From contig NZ_FOFF01000031.1 of NCBI RefSeq assembly GCF_900110755.1, positions 35,384 through 99,383 on the forward strand: a stretch of 64,000 bases of DNA, in the 5' to 3' direction. Positions 48,898-57,380 of this stretch are shown here, one piece after another (positions within the stretch are counted from its first letter, which is position 1; every line of letters begins with the position of its first letter). The DNA comes from Streptomyces sp. yr375 (lineage in GTDB: Bacteria; Actinomycetota; Actinomycetes; Streptomycetales; Streptomycetaceae). A model generated the notes under the pieces. That model was not told the origin of the DNA. It did no database searches and saw nothing but the letters and a program-made list of their open reading frames with translations. The position numbers and the translations under genes are program-made.

Positions 48898-51713
48898 GCG
48901 ACCTCGAATCCCGCGACGACGCCCACGGGTTCATCGCCGTCATCGGAATGGCAGGCCGTTTCCCGGGCGCAGCCGACCTCGACGAGTTCTGGGCCAACCT
49001 GGCCGCCGGCGTCGACTCGATCACCCGTGACACCCCCCAGGTCCTGCCCGGCGGCGCGCCCGACGGCGGCGACCTCACCTACGTGCCGTCCCGAGGCCGG
49101 CTCGACGCGGCCGAGTGGTTCGACGCCGACTACTTCGGCTACGGCGCGCGGGAGGCCTTCCTGATCGACCCGCAGCACCGGGTCTTCCTGGAGTGCGCGA
49201 CCGAGGCCCTGGAGGACGCAGGCCAGGACCCGGACCGCTTCCCCGGCGCCATCGGCGTCTACGGCGGCTCCACCGAGACCCGGTACGCGCAGGCGCTGCG
49301 GGAGCGGCGCGCACAGCTCGCCGGAGTCACCGAGGACGACATCCTCCTCGGCACCGCACCCGACTTCCTGGTGTCCCGCACGGCCGAGCGCCTCGGCCTG
49401 CGGGGACCGGCCGTCGCGGTGCAGTCCGCCTGCGCGACCGCGCTGGTGGCCGTCCACCTCGCCGGGCGGGCGCTGCTCGCCGGGGACTGCGACATGGCCC
49501 TGGCGGGCGGCGTCGCCGTGCACGTACCGCCGAAGCAGATCCCCTGGACCGGCCCCGACGGCACCCTGGCACCGGACGGCACCTGCCGCGCCTTCGACGC
49601 GCGGGGAGCGGGAACCGTCGCGGGTAACGGCGTCGGCGTCGTCGTCCTCAAGCGACTGGCCGACGCGCTGGCCGACGGCGACCTCATACGCGCCGTCGTC
49701 CGAGGGTCCGCCGTCACCAACGACGGAGCGGGCCGGATCGGCTTCACCGCGCCCAGCGTGGACGGCCAGGCGGCCGCGGTCCGCGAGGCGCAGCTCACCG
49801 CAGGCACCGACGCCCGCACCATCACCTACGTGGAGGCCCACGGCACCGCGACCCCGCTGGGCGACCCCATCGAGATCGCCGCCCTCACCCAGGCCTTCCG
49901 GGACGACACCGACGAGCGCGGCTTCTGCTCCATCGGCTCGGTGAAGACCAACATCGGACACGCGGACGCGGCGGCCGGCGCGGCGGGCCTCATCAAGACG
50001 GTCCTGGCACTCGGCCACCGGCGGATCCCGCCGAGCCTCCACTTCACCGAGCCCAACCCGCAGATCGACTTCGCGTCGGGCCCCTTCCGGGTCGCCACCG
50101 AGCTGCGCGACTGGAAGCCCGCGGGTCTGCCCCGGCGCGCCGGGGTCAGCTCCTTCGCGGTGGGCGGCGTCAACGCCCACCTGGTCCTGGAGGAGGCCCC
50201 GGAGCGGCCCACGCCCCCCGCCGAACGCCGCGCCCAGTTGCTGGTGCACTCCGCGCGCACCGCCACCGCGCTGCGCGCCCGACTGGACCGGTTCGACGCC
50301 CACTTGGCGGGCGACGCGGCCCCGCCGTACGCCGATGCCGCCTGGACCCTCCAGACGGGCCGGCGCGAGCACCCGCACCGGGCGTTCACGGTCGTGGGCG
50401 ACGGCCCGGCCCTGGAACCGGTCCGGTCGGCCGGACTCCCGCGCGAGCGGCCCGTGGTGTTCCTCTTCCCGGGCACGATCGGCCCTGCGGAGGGCTGGCG
50501 GCTGTACCTCACGGAACCCGCCTTCCGGCAGGCCTTCGACGCGGCCCTGGAAGCCGCCGAACCCCCGCTCGTCGGCGCGGTCCGGGAGGTGGCCCGAGGC
50601 CTGGCCTGGCCCGCCGACCCGGTGGTGCGCGACACCTACGTCTTCGCCTTCGAGTACGCCCTCGCGGCGCTGTGGCAGCGCTGGGGCGTACGCCCGGCCG
50701 CGGTCCTCGGCACCGGCGTCGGCACCCTGGTCGCCGCCGCCGTCGCCGGAGTCTTCCCGCTCGCCCACGCCCTGCGACTCATCGCCGAACCGGGCCGCTC
50801 CCGCGCGGGCGACGAGGAACTGCGCAAGCTGGTGCACTCCGTGGGCCCGCGGGCGCACCGGATCCCCGTCGTCCTCACGGACGGCACCTGGTACGACACC
50901 GGCGCGCCGATCGACGCCGACCGGTGGGCGAGCGAGCTGCGCGACCCGGCGACCCCGGACGCCGCGCTGAACACGGTGCTGGCCGACCCCGAGCGCATCC
51001 TCCTCCAGGTCGGAGCCGGCTCCGGCCTGGTCACGCTCGCCCGGCAGCAGCCCGCGCACACCGCCGCCCACCTCCTGCTGGCCGCACTGGCCGGTCTCGA
51101 CGAGGGCGGCGACGCACTGGCCGTCCTCTACCAGGCCCTCGGACACCTGTGGCTGTCCGGGACGACCGTCTCCTGGGCGGGCGTTCACGACGGCGAACGC
51201 CGGGTCAAGGTCGCGCTGCCCACCTATCCCTTCGAGCGGCTCCCCTATCTGGTGCGGCACCCGGCAGAGGAGGCCCGTACCGCCGCCGGGGCGGGCGCAT
51301 CCGGGACCACGGCCGCGGCCGGTCGGCCGGTGGACGACGAACCGGTCACCGGAAGCACGGCGACCGCCGACGGCGGCAGTGGCAGCGGGCCGCAGTCCGA
51401 CGCCGACCGTCCCACCGACGACACCCCCCTCGACACGCCCCTCGGCCTGGTCCTGCGGCTGTTCGGCGAGGCCCTCGGGCTGACCGACATCGAACCCGAC
51501 GAGAGCTTCTTCGAACTCGGCGGCGACTCCCTCATCGGCGTCAAGCTCCTCGCCCGGATCCGGGAGACCTACCCGGTGGAGATCAAGATGCGCTCGCTGT
51601 TCGCGTCGGCGACGGCGGCCGACCTGGCCGCACTGATCGAACGGCGACTGGCCGATCCCGACCACGACCACGACCACGACACGGAAACGGAAACGGAAGA
51701 GGAGTCCGCATGA
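48894..51713 (+). CDS. type I PKS: active KS - defective AT - ACP
   Basis: 939 residues. The ketosynthase (about 13-435) is complete: C180 in VQSACATAL, H316 in EAHGTAT and H356 in NIGHADAAAG. The acyltransferase region (about 519-640) keeps VVFLFPG, but the GHSxG motif is GTGVG (606-610), replacing the nucleophile and its histidine neighbour, and most of the small ferredoxin-like subdomain is missing. A Gly/Asp/Thr-rich linker leads to an ACP with the serine near 879 in FFELGGDSLIG. The C-terminus is a DHDHDH-TETETEEE tract. It needs an acyltransferase in trans; the protein at 53649 supplies one. Confidence 0.92.
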   Translation: MSDLESRDDAHGFIAVIGMAGRFPGAADLDEFWANLAAGVDSITRDTPQVLPGGAPDGGDLTYVPSRGRLDAAEWFDADYFGYGAREAFLIDPQHRVFLECATEALEDAGQDPDRFPGAIGVYGGSTETRYAQALRERRAQLAGVTEDDILLGTAPDFLVSRTAERLGLRGPAVAVQSACATALVAVHLAGRALLAGDCDMALAGGVAVHVPPKQIPWTGPDGTLAPDGTCRAFDARGAGTVAGNGVGVVVLKRLADALADGDLIRAVVRGSAVTNDGAGRIGFTAPSVDGQAAAVREAQLTAGTDARTITYVEAHGTATPLGDPIEIAALTQAFRDDTDERGFCSIGSVKTNIGHADAAAGAAGLIKTVLALGHRRIPPSLHFTEPNPQIDFASGPFRVATELRDWKPAGLPRRAGVSSFAVGGVNAHLVLEEAPERPTPPAERRAQLLVHSARTATALRARLDRFDAHLAGDAAPPYADAAWTLQTGRREHPHRAFTVVGDGPALEPVRSAGLPRERPVVFLFPGTIGPAEGWRLYLTEPAFRQAFDAALEAAEPPLVGAVREVARGLAWPADPVVRDTYVFAFEYALAALWQRWGVRPAAVLGTGVGTLVAAAVAGVFPLAHALRLIAEPGRSRAGDEELRKLVHSVGPRAHRIPVVLTDGTWYDTGAPIDADRWASELRDPATPDAALNTVLADPERILLQVGAGSGLVTLARQQPAHTAAHLLLAALAGLDEGGDALAVLYQALGHLWLSGTTVSWAGVHDGERRVKVALPTYPFERLPYLVRHPAEEARTAAGAGASGTTAAAGRPVDDEPVTGSTATADGGSGSGPQSDADRPTDDTPLDTPLGLVLRLFGEALGLTDIEPDESFFELGGDSLIGVKLLARIRETYPVEIKMRSLFASATAADLAALIERRLADPDHDHDHDTETETEEESA

Positions 51714-52522
51714 GCGGCACCGGCCAGGCCGACACGGCAGCCGACCTGCGCAGCCGCTGGCTCTCCAGCCGCAGGCCGAAGACGCCGACCACGCTCGACC
51801 TGTACTGCTTCGCCCACGGGGGCGGCTCGGCCGGGGAGTTCATGCGCTGGTCCGGGGCCCTGCCCGGGATCCGGCTCTGGGCGGTCAGACTGCCCGGCCG
51901 CGCACCACGGCAGGACGAACCCCCGTACTCGCGGATGAGCGAGCTGATCGCCGACCTCGTCGCACAAGTCGACTTCGGGCAAGGTGACTTCGGACAAGGT
52001 GACTTCGGGGAGCATGACGTCGAGCAGCGTGACTTCGCGTTCTTCGGCCACAGCCTCGGCGCGTTGATCGCCTTCGAGACCGCCCGCGCCCTGCGCCGGG
52101 CCGGGCTGCCGCAGCCGAGCGCACTGCTGCTGTCCTCCATGCAGCCGCCGCCCGTCGTCACGCGCCACCGCGCCCATCTGCTGCCGGACGACGAACTGCT
52201 GGCGGAGATCGAGCACCGCTGGGGCGCGCTGCCGCTCGTGGTCCACGAGGACCCGGAACTCCGGGAGTTGGCCCTGCGCTACCTCCGCGCGGACGCGGCA
52301 CTCGCCGAGACCCACGAGTACGTGGCCGAAGAGCCGCTGGACATCCCGGTCACGGCGTTCGTCGGCGACCAGGAGGACCCCGGCCAGCTCGCCTGGGACG
52401 TCCACACCCGGGGCGGCTACGCGGCGCACGTCCTGCGCGGCGGCCACTTCTACTTCCGCGACCCCGAGCAGCAGGCCGCACTGCTGCGGCTCATCGTCGG
52501 CGCACTGAGCACGCAGAACTGA
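51710..52522 (+). CDS. type II thioesterase
   Basis: 270-residue alpha/beta hydrolase: LYCFAHGGGSAGEFMRW, nucleophile S115 in FAFFGHSLGALIAFE, Asp in FVGDQEDPG and His in LRGGHFYF. It edits or releases acyl groups from carrier proteins. Residues ~88-105 form a DFGQG-type tandem repeat just before the nucleophile strand, encoded by a 15-bp repeat. ATGA overlap with the PKS gene. Confidence 0.92.
   Translation: MSGTGQADTAADLRSRWLSSRRPKTPTTLDLYCFAHGGGSAGEFMRWSGALPGIRLWAVRLPGRAPRQDEPPYSRMSELIADLVAQVDFGQGDFGQGDFGEHDVEQRDFAFFGHSLGALIAFETARALRRAGLPQPSALLLSSMQPPPVVTRHRAHLLPDDELLAEIEHRWGALPLVVHEDPELRELALRYLRADAALAETHEYVAEEPLDIPVTAFVGDQEDPGQLAWDVHTRGGYAAHVLRGGHFYFRDPEQQAALLRLIVGALSTQN
51969..52012 (+). 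repeat. 15-bp tandem repeat inside the thioesterase gene
   Basis: GACTTCGGGCAAGGT, GACTTCGGACAAGGT and GACTTCGGGGAGCAT follow each other in frame, adding DFGQG-type residues at the domain surface. Confidence 0.85.
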
Positions 52523-52542
52523 CCAACCGCTAGGGGATACGC

Positions 52543-53598
52543 ATGCGTTACACGACGTTCGGCCGCAACACCGGCCTGCGGGTGTCCGAGTACGCGCTCG
52601 GCACCGCCAACTTCGGCACCCTGTGGGGCGGCGGAGCCAACCGTGAGGAGTCCCGCAAGATCTTCGAGCGGTTCGCGGAGGCCGGCGGCACCTTCCTCGA
52701 CTCGGCCGACAACTACCAGGTCGGCGAGTCGGAGAAACTGCTCGGTGAGTTCCTCGGTGCCGACCGCGACCACTTCGTGATCGGCACCAAGTTCACCCTG
52801 GGCGCCGGGCGGGCCCGCATCTCCCACACCGGCAACAGCCGTAAGAACATCCGCCGTTCGGTCGAGGCCAGCCTCAAGCGGCTCGGCACCGACCACATCG
52901 ACCTGTACTGGGCCCATCTGCCCGACTCGGTCACCCCCCTCGAGGAGATTCTCGGCGCGCTCGACGACCTCGTACGGGCAGGCAAGATCCTGTACGCGGG
53001 GCTCTCCAACTTCCCCGCCTGGCGGGTCTCCCGCGCCGCCACCCTCGCCGAACTGCGCGGACTGAACCGGTTGGTGGGCGCCCAGTTCGAGTACAGCCTC
53101 GCCGAGCGCGGCGCCGACCGTGAGCTGCTGCCCATGGCCGAGGCGCTGGGCCTGGGCACCGCCCTGTGGTCGCCGCTCGGCGGCGGCCTCCTCACCGGCA
53201 AGTACCGGCAGAGCCGCCGCGGCCGCCTCAGCGACTGGGACGGGCAGGCCATCCGGGTCGAGGACTCCGAGCAGCGCACCGAGATTCTCGACTGCGTCCT
53301 GGCCGTCGCCGAGGAGACGGGCGCGTCCGCCGGACAGGTCGCCATGGCCTGGCTGCGCGCCCGCGCGGCGCGCTCGGCGACCACGATGGTGCCCGTGATC
53401 GGCCCCCGCACCGTCGATCAACTGGAGGACTATTTCGGCTCGCTCGAAGTCGCCCTGGACGACGCCCAGTTCGACCGGCTGGAGCAGGCCGGCGCGGTCC
53501 GGCTCGGCCAGCCCCACGAGCTGATCGCCGGCCACCGGGACGCCGCACTGGGCCGTATGTCCGGCCAGTTCGTCCGCCCGACCACTCCGGTGGCCTGA
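52543..53598 (+). CDS. aldo/keto reductase
   Basis: 351 residues, TIM-barrel reductase with the catalytic tetrad D53 and Y58 (FLDSADNYQ), K83 (VIGTKFTL) and H125 (LYWAHLPD). The NADPH-binding end is VPVIGPRTVDQLEDY. In the cluster context it could reduce the beta-keto group formed by the PKS or an aldehyde on the phenazine. Twenty bases after the thioesterase. Confidence 0.9.
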   Translation: MRYTTFGRNTGLRVSEYALGTANFGTLWGGGANREESRKIFERFAEAGGTFLDSADNYQVGESEKLLGEFLGADRDHFVIGTKFTLGAGRARISHTGNSRKNIRRSVEASLKRLGTDHIDLYWAHLPDSVTPLEEILGALDDLVRAGKILYAGLSNFPAWRVSRAATLAELRGLNRLVGAQFEYSLAERGADRELLPMAEALGLGTALWSPLGGGLLTGKYRQSRRGRLSDWDGQAIRVEDSEQRTEILDCVLAVAEETGASAGQVAMAWLRARAARSATTMVPVIGPRTVDQLEDYFGSLEVALDDAQFDRLEQAGAVRLGQPHELIAGHRDAALGRMSGQFVRPTTPVA

Positions 53599-53648
53599 AC
53601 AGCCTGCGTGAGCGGCGGACTTGATCCAGCTCAGGAAGGGCGGACCGC

Positions 53649-55997
53649 ATGACTGACCTTGCCACGGCCGACATCGACCCCGAAGCGCAGATCGCGATCG
53701 TCGGAATGGCGGCGCGCTTCGGACCGGCCGCCGACCTCGACGCGTACCGGGAACGGCTGCGCACCGGCGACGGGGCGGTGGCCACCGCCGAACCGCTGGC
53801 CGACCCCTACGCGTTCGACCACCGGTTCTTCGGCGTCTCGCCGCGCGAGTCGGTGCTGCTCGACCCGCAGCAGCGCCTCCTGCTGGAGTGCGCCCAGCAC
53901 GCCCTGGAGGACGCCGGCCACGACCCGACGCGCGAGGAGGCCGTCGTCGGCGTCTACGCGGGCGGCGCGACCACGTCCCACGCGGCACGCCTGTACCGGC
54001 AGGCCGACCGGTCGCCCGGCATCGACGCCCGGCAGATCCGGACCGCCACCGGCGCCGACTTCCTCGCCTCGCGGGTCGCCTACAAGCTGGCGCTGACCGG
54101 CCCCGCCGTATCGGTGCAGGCCGCCGGGGCCACCGCCCTCGTCGCCGTGCACACCGCCGTACAGGCGCTGCTCGGCGGCGAGTGCGACCTCGCCCTGGCC
54201 GGGTCGGTCACCGTGCACTCGGCCGACGGCGCGGCCGCTCCGACCGGTGGCTGCGCCGTCGTCGTACTGAAGCCGCTGCCGGCGGCGCTGGCGGACGGCG
54301 ACCGGATCTACGCCGTGGTGCACGGCACCGCCGTCGGCACGACCGGGCCGGGCGAGTCCGCCGCGGCGGGCCGCGCCCGCGTCGCCCGCGACGCGCTCGC
54401 GGTGAGCGGCGTCGCCGCGGACCCGGTCGTCGTCGTGGACACCCCCGAGGGAGCGGGCGTCACCGACACGGCACCCGCCGCCGCCTCCTTCGTCCGGGCC
54501 GTCCTCGCCGTGTACGAGGGGCGGCGGCCTGACGGCGGCGACCGGCCGCGCCGCGCCGCGGTGAGCGGGTCCGGCGTCTTCGGCACGCACGCCCACGCCG
54601 TCGTCGAGGAACCGCCTGCCCGGCAGCCCGAACCCGCCGTACCGGGCTGGCAGTTGCTCCCGTTCGCGGCGAAGTCCCCGACCGCCCTTGCCGGGTTGGC
54701 GGCGCGCCTCGGCCACCACCTCGCCCAGGCCGAGGACGGCGGCGGCACACTCCAGGACGTCGCCTGGACCCTCCAGACCGGCCGGACGCCGTACGCCCAC
54801 CGGGGTTTCGTCGTCGCCCGCGACCACGCCGAGGCCGCCACCGCGCTCGCGGAGATCAAGGTGAAGGCCAAGGCCGGGGCGGGCGGCACCACCGGGCAGG
54901 CCCCGCCCGTGGTGTTCACCTTCCCCGGGCACGGCGGCCAGCACGTCGGCATGGGACAGGGCCTGTACCGCCTCGACCCGCACTTCCGGGCCGACCTGGA
55001 CGGCTGCGTCGCCCAGGTGCGGGCCGCCGCCGGAGTGGACCTGGGCGTCGTCTTCGCCCCGGAGGGAGCGGCGGCGCAGGAAGCGGCGAGCCGGTTCGTC
55101 GCGGACGGCGGGATCGCCCAACTCGCCGTCTTCGTACTGGAGTACGCGCTCGCCCGGGCCTTCATCCGCTACGGCGTACGGCCCTCGGCGGTCGTCGGCC
55201 ACAGCCTCGGCGGTTACGCCGCCGCATGCGTCGCAGGGGTGTTCTCCTTCCCCGACGCGATCCGGATGGTCCTCAAACGCACCGAACTGCTGCTGAGCCT
55301 GGCCCCCGGCGCGATGGCGGCCGTACGCCTGCCCGAGGCCGAGCTGCTGCCCCTGCTCCCCGAGGGCGTGGGCATCGCCGTGCTCAGCGGGCCCGACCAG
55401 GTGACCATCTCCGGGCCGCGCGAGCCGGTGACCCGGTTCGTCGAGGAGCACGCCGCCAAGGGGCTGGACACGCGGCTGCTGAAGATCCCGGGGGCCGGCC
55501 ACTCCTCGCTGGTCGACGCGGTGCTCGACGAGTACGAGGCGTTCCTCGCCGGCGTCACCTTCCACGAGCCGCGGATCCGCGTCGTGTCGGACACCACCGG
55601 CACCTGGGCCGACCCGGACGAGATCCGCACGCCCGCGTACTGGTGCCGGCACATGCGCCACGCCGTGCGCTACCACGACGTACTCCGGACGCTGCACGCC
55701 GTGCGGGGGTGCGCGCTGGTCGAGGTCGGTCCCGGCACCACGCTGACCTCGCTGGCCCGCCGGCACGGCGAACTGCGCCACCACCACCCGATCCTCCAGG
55801 GGCTGCCGCATCCGACGGACCCGACGCCCGACCCGCAGATCCTGCTGTCGACGATCGGCGCGCTGTGGGCGGCCGGCGTCGACATCGACTGGCCGGCCCT
55901 GCACCCGCTGCGCGCCCCTCGCCGGGCCGCCGCCCTGCCGGGCTACCCCTACGAGCGCGCCGCGTTCCCCGCGCCCGCGCCCGCCCCCGCGGCCTGA
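53649..55997 (+). CDS. type I PKS: degenerate KS - active AT
   Basis: 782 residues. The ketosynthase-like part (~15-325) has Gly160 in the place of the active Cys (VQAAGATAL). It lacks EAHGTxT and NxGHxxxxG completely, and is also missing about 30 residues after VTVHSADGA. The acyltransferase (~420-710) is complete: VVFTFPGHGGQHVGMG, S519 in VVGHSLGGY and GAGHSSLVD at the specificity/catalytic-His region. No ACP is present. GAGH is not the HAFH of malonyl or YASH of methylmalonyl types and would fit a longer extender. It is followed by a crotonyl-CoA carboxylase/reductase. Confidence 0.92.
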   Translation: MTDLATADIDPEAQIAIVGMAARFGPAADLDAYRERLRTGDGAVATAEPLADPYAFDHRFFGVSPRESVLLDPQQRLLLECAQHALEDAGHDPTREEAVVGVYAGGATTSHAARLYRQADRSPGIDARQIRTATGADFLASRVAYKLALTGPAVSVQAAGATALVAVHTAVQALLGGECDLALAGSVTVHSADGAAAPTGGCAVVVLKPLPAALADGDRIYAVVHGTAVGTTGPGESAAAGRARVARDALAVSGVAADPVVVVDTPEGAGVTDTAPAAASFVRAVLAVYEGRRPDGGDRPRRAAVSGSGVFGTHAHAVVEEPPARQPEPAVPGWQLLPFAAKSPTALAGLAARLGHHLAQAEDGGGTLQDVAWTLQTGRTPYAHRGFVVARDHAEAATALAEIKVKAKAGAGGTTGQAPPVVFTFPGHGGQHVGMGQGLYRLDPHFRADLDGCVAQVRAAAGVDLGVVFAPEGAAAQEAASRFVADGGIAQLAVFVLEYALARAFIRYGVRPSAVVGHSLGGYAAACVAGVFSFPDAIRMVLKRTELLLSLAPGAMAAVRLPEAELLPLLPEGVGIAVLSGPDQVTISGPREPVTRFVEEHAAKGLDTRLLKIPGAGHSSLVDAVLDEYEAFLAGVTFHEPRIRVVSDTTGTWADPDEIRTPAYWCRHMRHAVRYHDVLRTLHAVRGCALVEVGPGTTLTSLARRHGELRHHHPILQGLPHPTDPTPDPQILLSTIGALWAAGVDIDWPALHPLRAPRRAAALPGYPYERAAFPAPAPAPAA

Positions 55998-56069
55998 CCG
56001 GGCCGCCGCCCGCGCACCTACGCCCGCTTTGTCCCACCACCGGTTCACGACGATGACGATCAGGAGACA

Positions 56070-57320
56070 GTGACCATGGGCAAGAGCCTGTACGACCTGG
56101 GTGAGATGCCGCCGCTCGGGTCCGTTCCCGAGCAGATGTACGCGTCCGTGATCCGCCAGGAGCGTTTCGGCGAGCCGCAGAAGGCCTTCGCCACCGAGGT
56201 CGTGGACACCCCCCGGCCCGGCCGCGGCCAGGTCCTCGTCTGGGTGATGGCGGCCGGGATCAACTACAACAACGTCTGGGCCGGGCTCGGTTACCCGCTG
56301 GACGTCATCGGCGCCCGGCGCAAGCGCGGCGAGCCCGAGGACTTCCACATCGGCGGCTCCGAGGGCTCGGGGGTGGTCTTCGCCGTCGGCGAGGGCGTCG
56401 CCGGGGTCTCCGTCGGCGACCGGGTCGTGCTCTCCGGCGCCCAGTACGACGAGACCGCGCCGGACATCCGTCTCGGCGGCGACCCCATCTTCTCGCCCAC
56501 CATGCGGGCCTGGGGATACGAGTCCAACTACGGCTCCTTCGCGCAGTTCGCCCTCGTTTACGACTACCAGTGCCACCCCAAGCCGAAGAACCTCACCTGG
56601 GAGGGCGCGGCCGCCTTCATCCTCACCGGTGCGACCGCGTACCGGCAGTTGTTCGGCTGGGCGCCCAACACGGTCCGGCCGGGCGACCCGGTGCTGATCT
56701 GGGGCGGCGCGGGCGGCCTCGGTTCGATGGCCGTCCAACTGGTGCGCAACGCGGGCGGGTTGCCCGTCGCGGTGGTCTCCAGCGAAGAGCGCGCCGCGTA
56801 CTGCCGGGACCTCGGCGCCGTCGGCACCGTCAACCGCCGCGACTTCTCCCACTGGGGCCGGATGCCCGACCTGAACGACCCGGCCGCGTTCGGCGCGTGG
56901 ATGGCGCAGGTGCGGGGCTTCGGCCGCGCCTACTGGGAGGCCCTGGGCGAGCGGCGCGCGCCGCGCATCGTCCTGGAACACAGCGGCCAGGACACCATCC
57001 CCACCTCCATGTACCTGTGCGACAACGGCGGCATGGTCACCATCTGCGGCGGCACCTCCGGGTACGCGGCCGATGTCGACCTGCGGTTCCTGTGGATGCG
57101 GCAGAAGCGGCTCCAGGGTTCGCACGGCTTCAACGCGGCCCAGTGCCGGGAGGTGATCCAGCTCGCGGCCGCCGGACACCTCGACCCGTGCCTGTCCGGG
57201 CTGTTCGGGCTGGACGAGATCGGCGAGGCCCACCAGTTGATGCACGAGAACCGCCAGCCCCCCGGCAACATGGCGGCGCTCGTCAACGCGCCCCGGGCGG
57301 GCCTGACCGACCTCGCCTGA
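56070..57320 (+). CDS. crotonyl-CoA carboxylase/reductase family enzyme
   Basis: 416-residue medium-chain reductase that makes alkylmalonyl-CoA extenders from 2-enoyl-CoA, CO2 and NADPH. Seen are GINYNNVWAGLGYPLDV, FHIGGSEGSGVV, the nucleotide-binding WGGAGGLGSMAVQL, AVNRRDFSHWG-like region, and VLEHSGQDTIPTSMY with MVTICGGTSGY. AGGAG is upstream; GTG 56070 or ATG 56076 may be the start. It presumably feeds the acyltransferase encoded just before. Confidence 0.93.
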   Translation: MTMGKSLYDLGEMPPLGSVPEQMYASVIRQERFGEPQKAFATEVVDTPRPGRGQVLVWVMAAGINYNNVWAGLGYPLDVIGARRKRGEPEDFHIGGSEGSGVVFAVGEGVAGVSVGDRVVLSGAQYDETAPDIRLGGDPIFSPTMRAWGYESNYGSFAQFALVYDYQCHPKPKNLTWEGAAAFILTGATAYRQLFGWAPNTVRPGDPVLIWGGAGGLGSMAVQLVRNAGGLPVAVVSSEERAAYCRDLGAVGTVNRRDFSHWGRMPDLNDPAAFGAWMAQVRGFGRAYWEALGERRAPRIVLEHSGQDTIPTSMYLCDNGGMVTICGGTSGYAADVDLRFLWMRQKRLQGSHGFNAAQCREVIQLAAAGHLDPCLSGLFGLDEIGEAHQLMHENRQPPGNMAALVNAPRAGLTDLA

Positions 57321-57380
57321 CCGACCTCGCCCGAGCGGCCTCCGAGGAAGTCCGCCTGCCACCTTGACGAACGGACGGCC

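Noticed and set aside
48537..51677. A 1046-codon minus-strand frame opposite the first PKS
   Set aside because: Antisense of clear KS and ACP coding sequence, no start signal.
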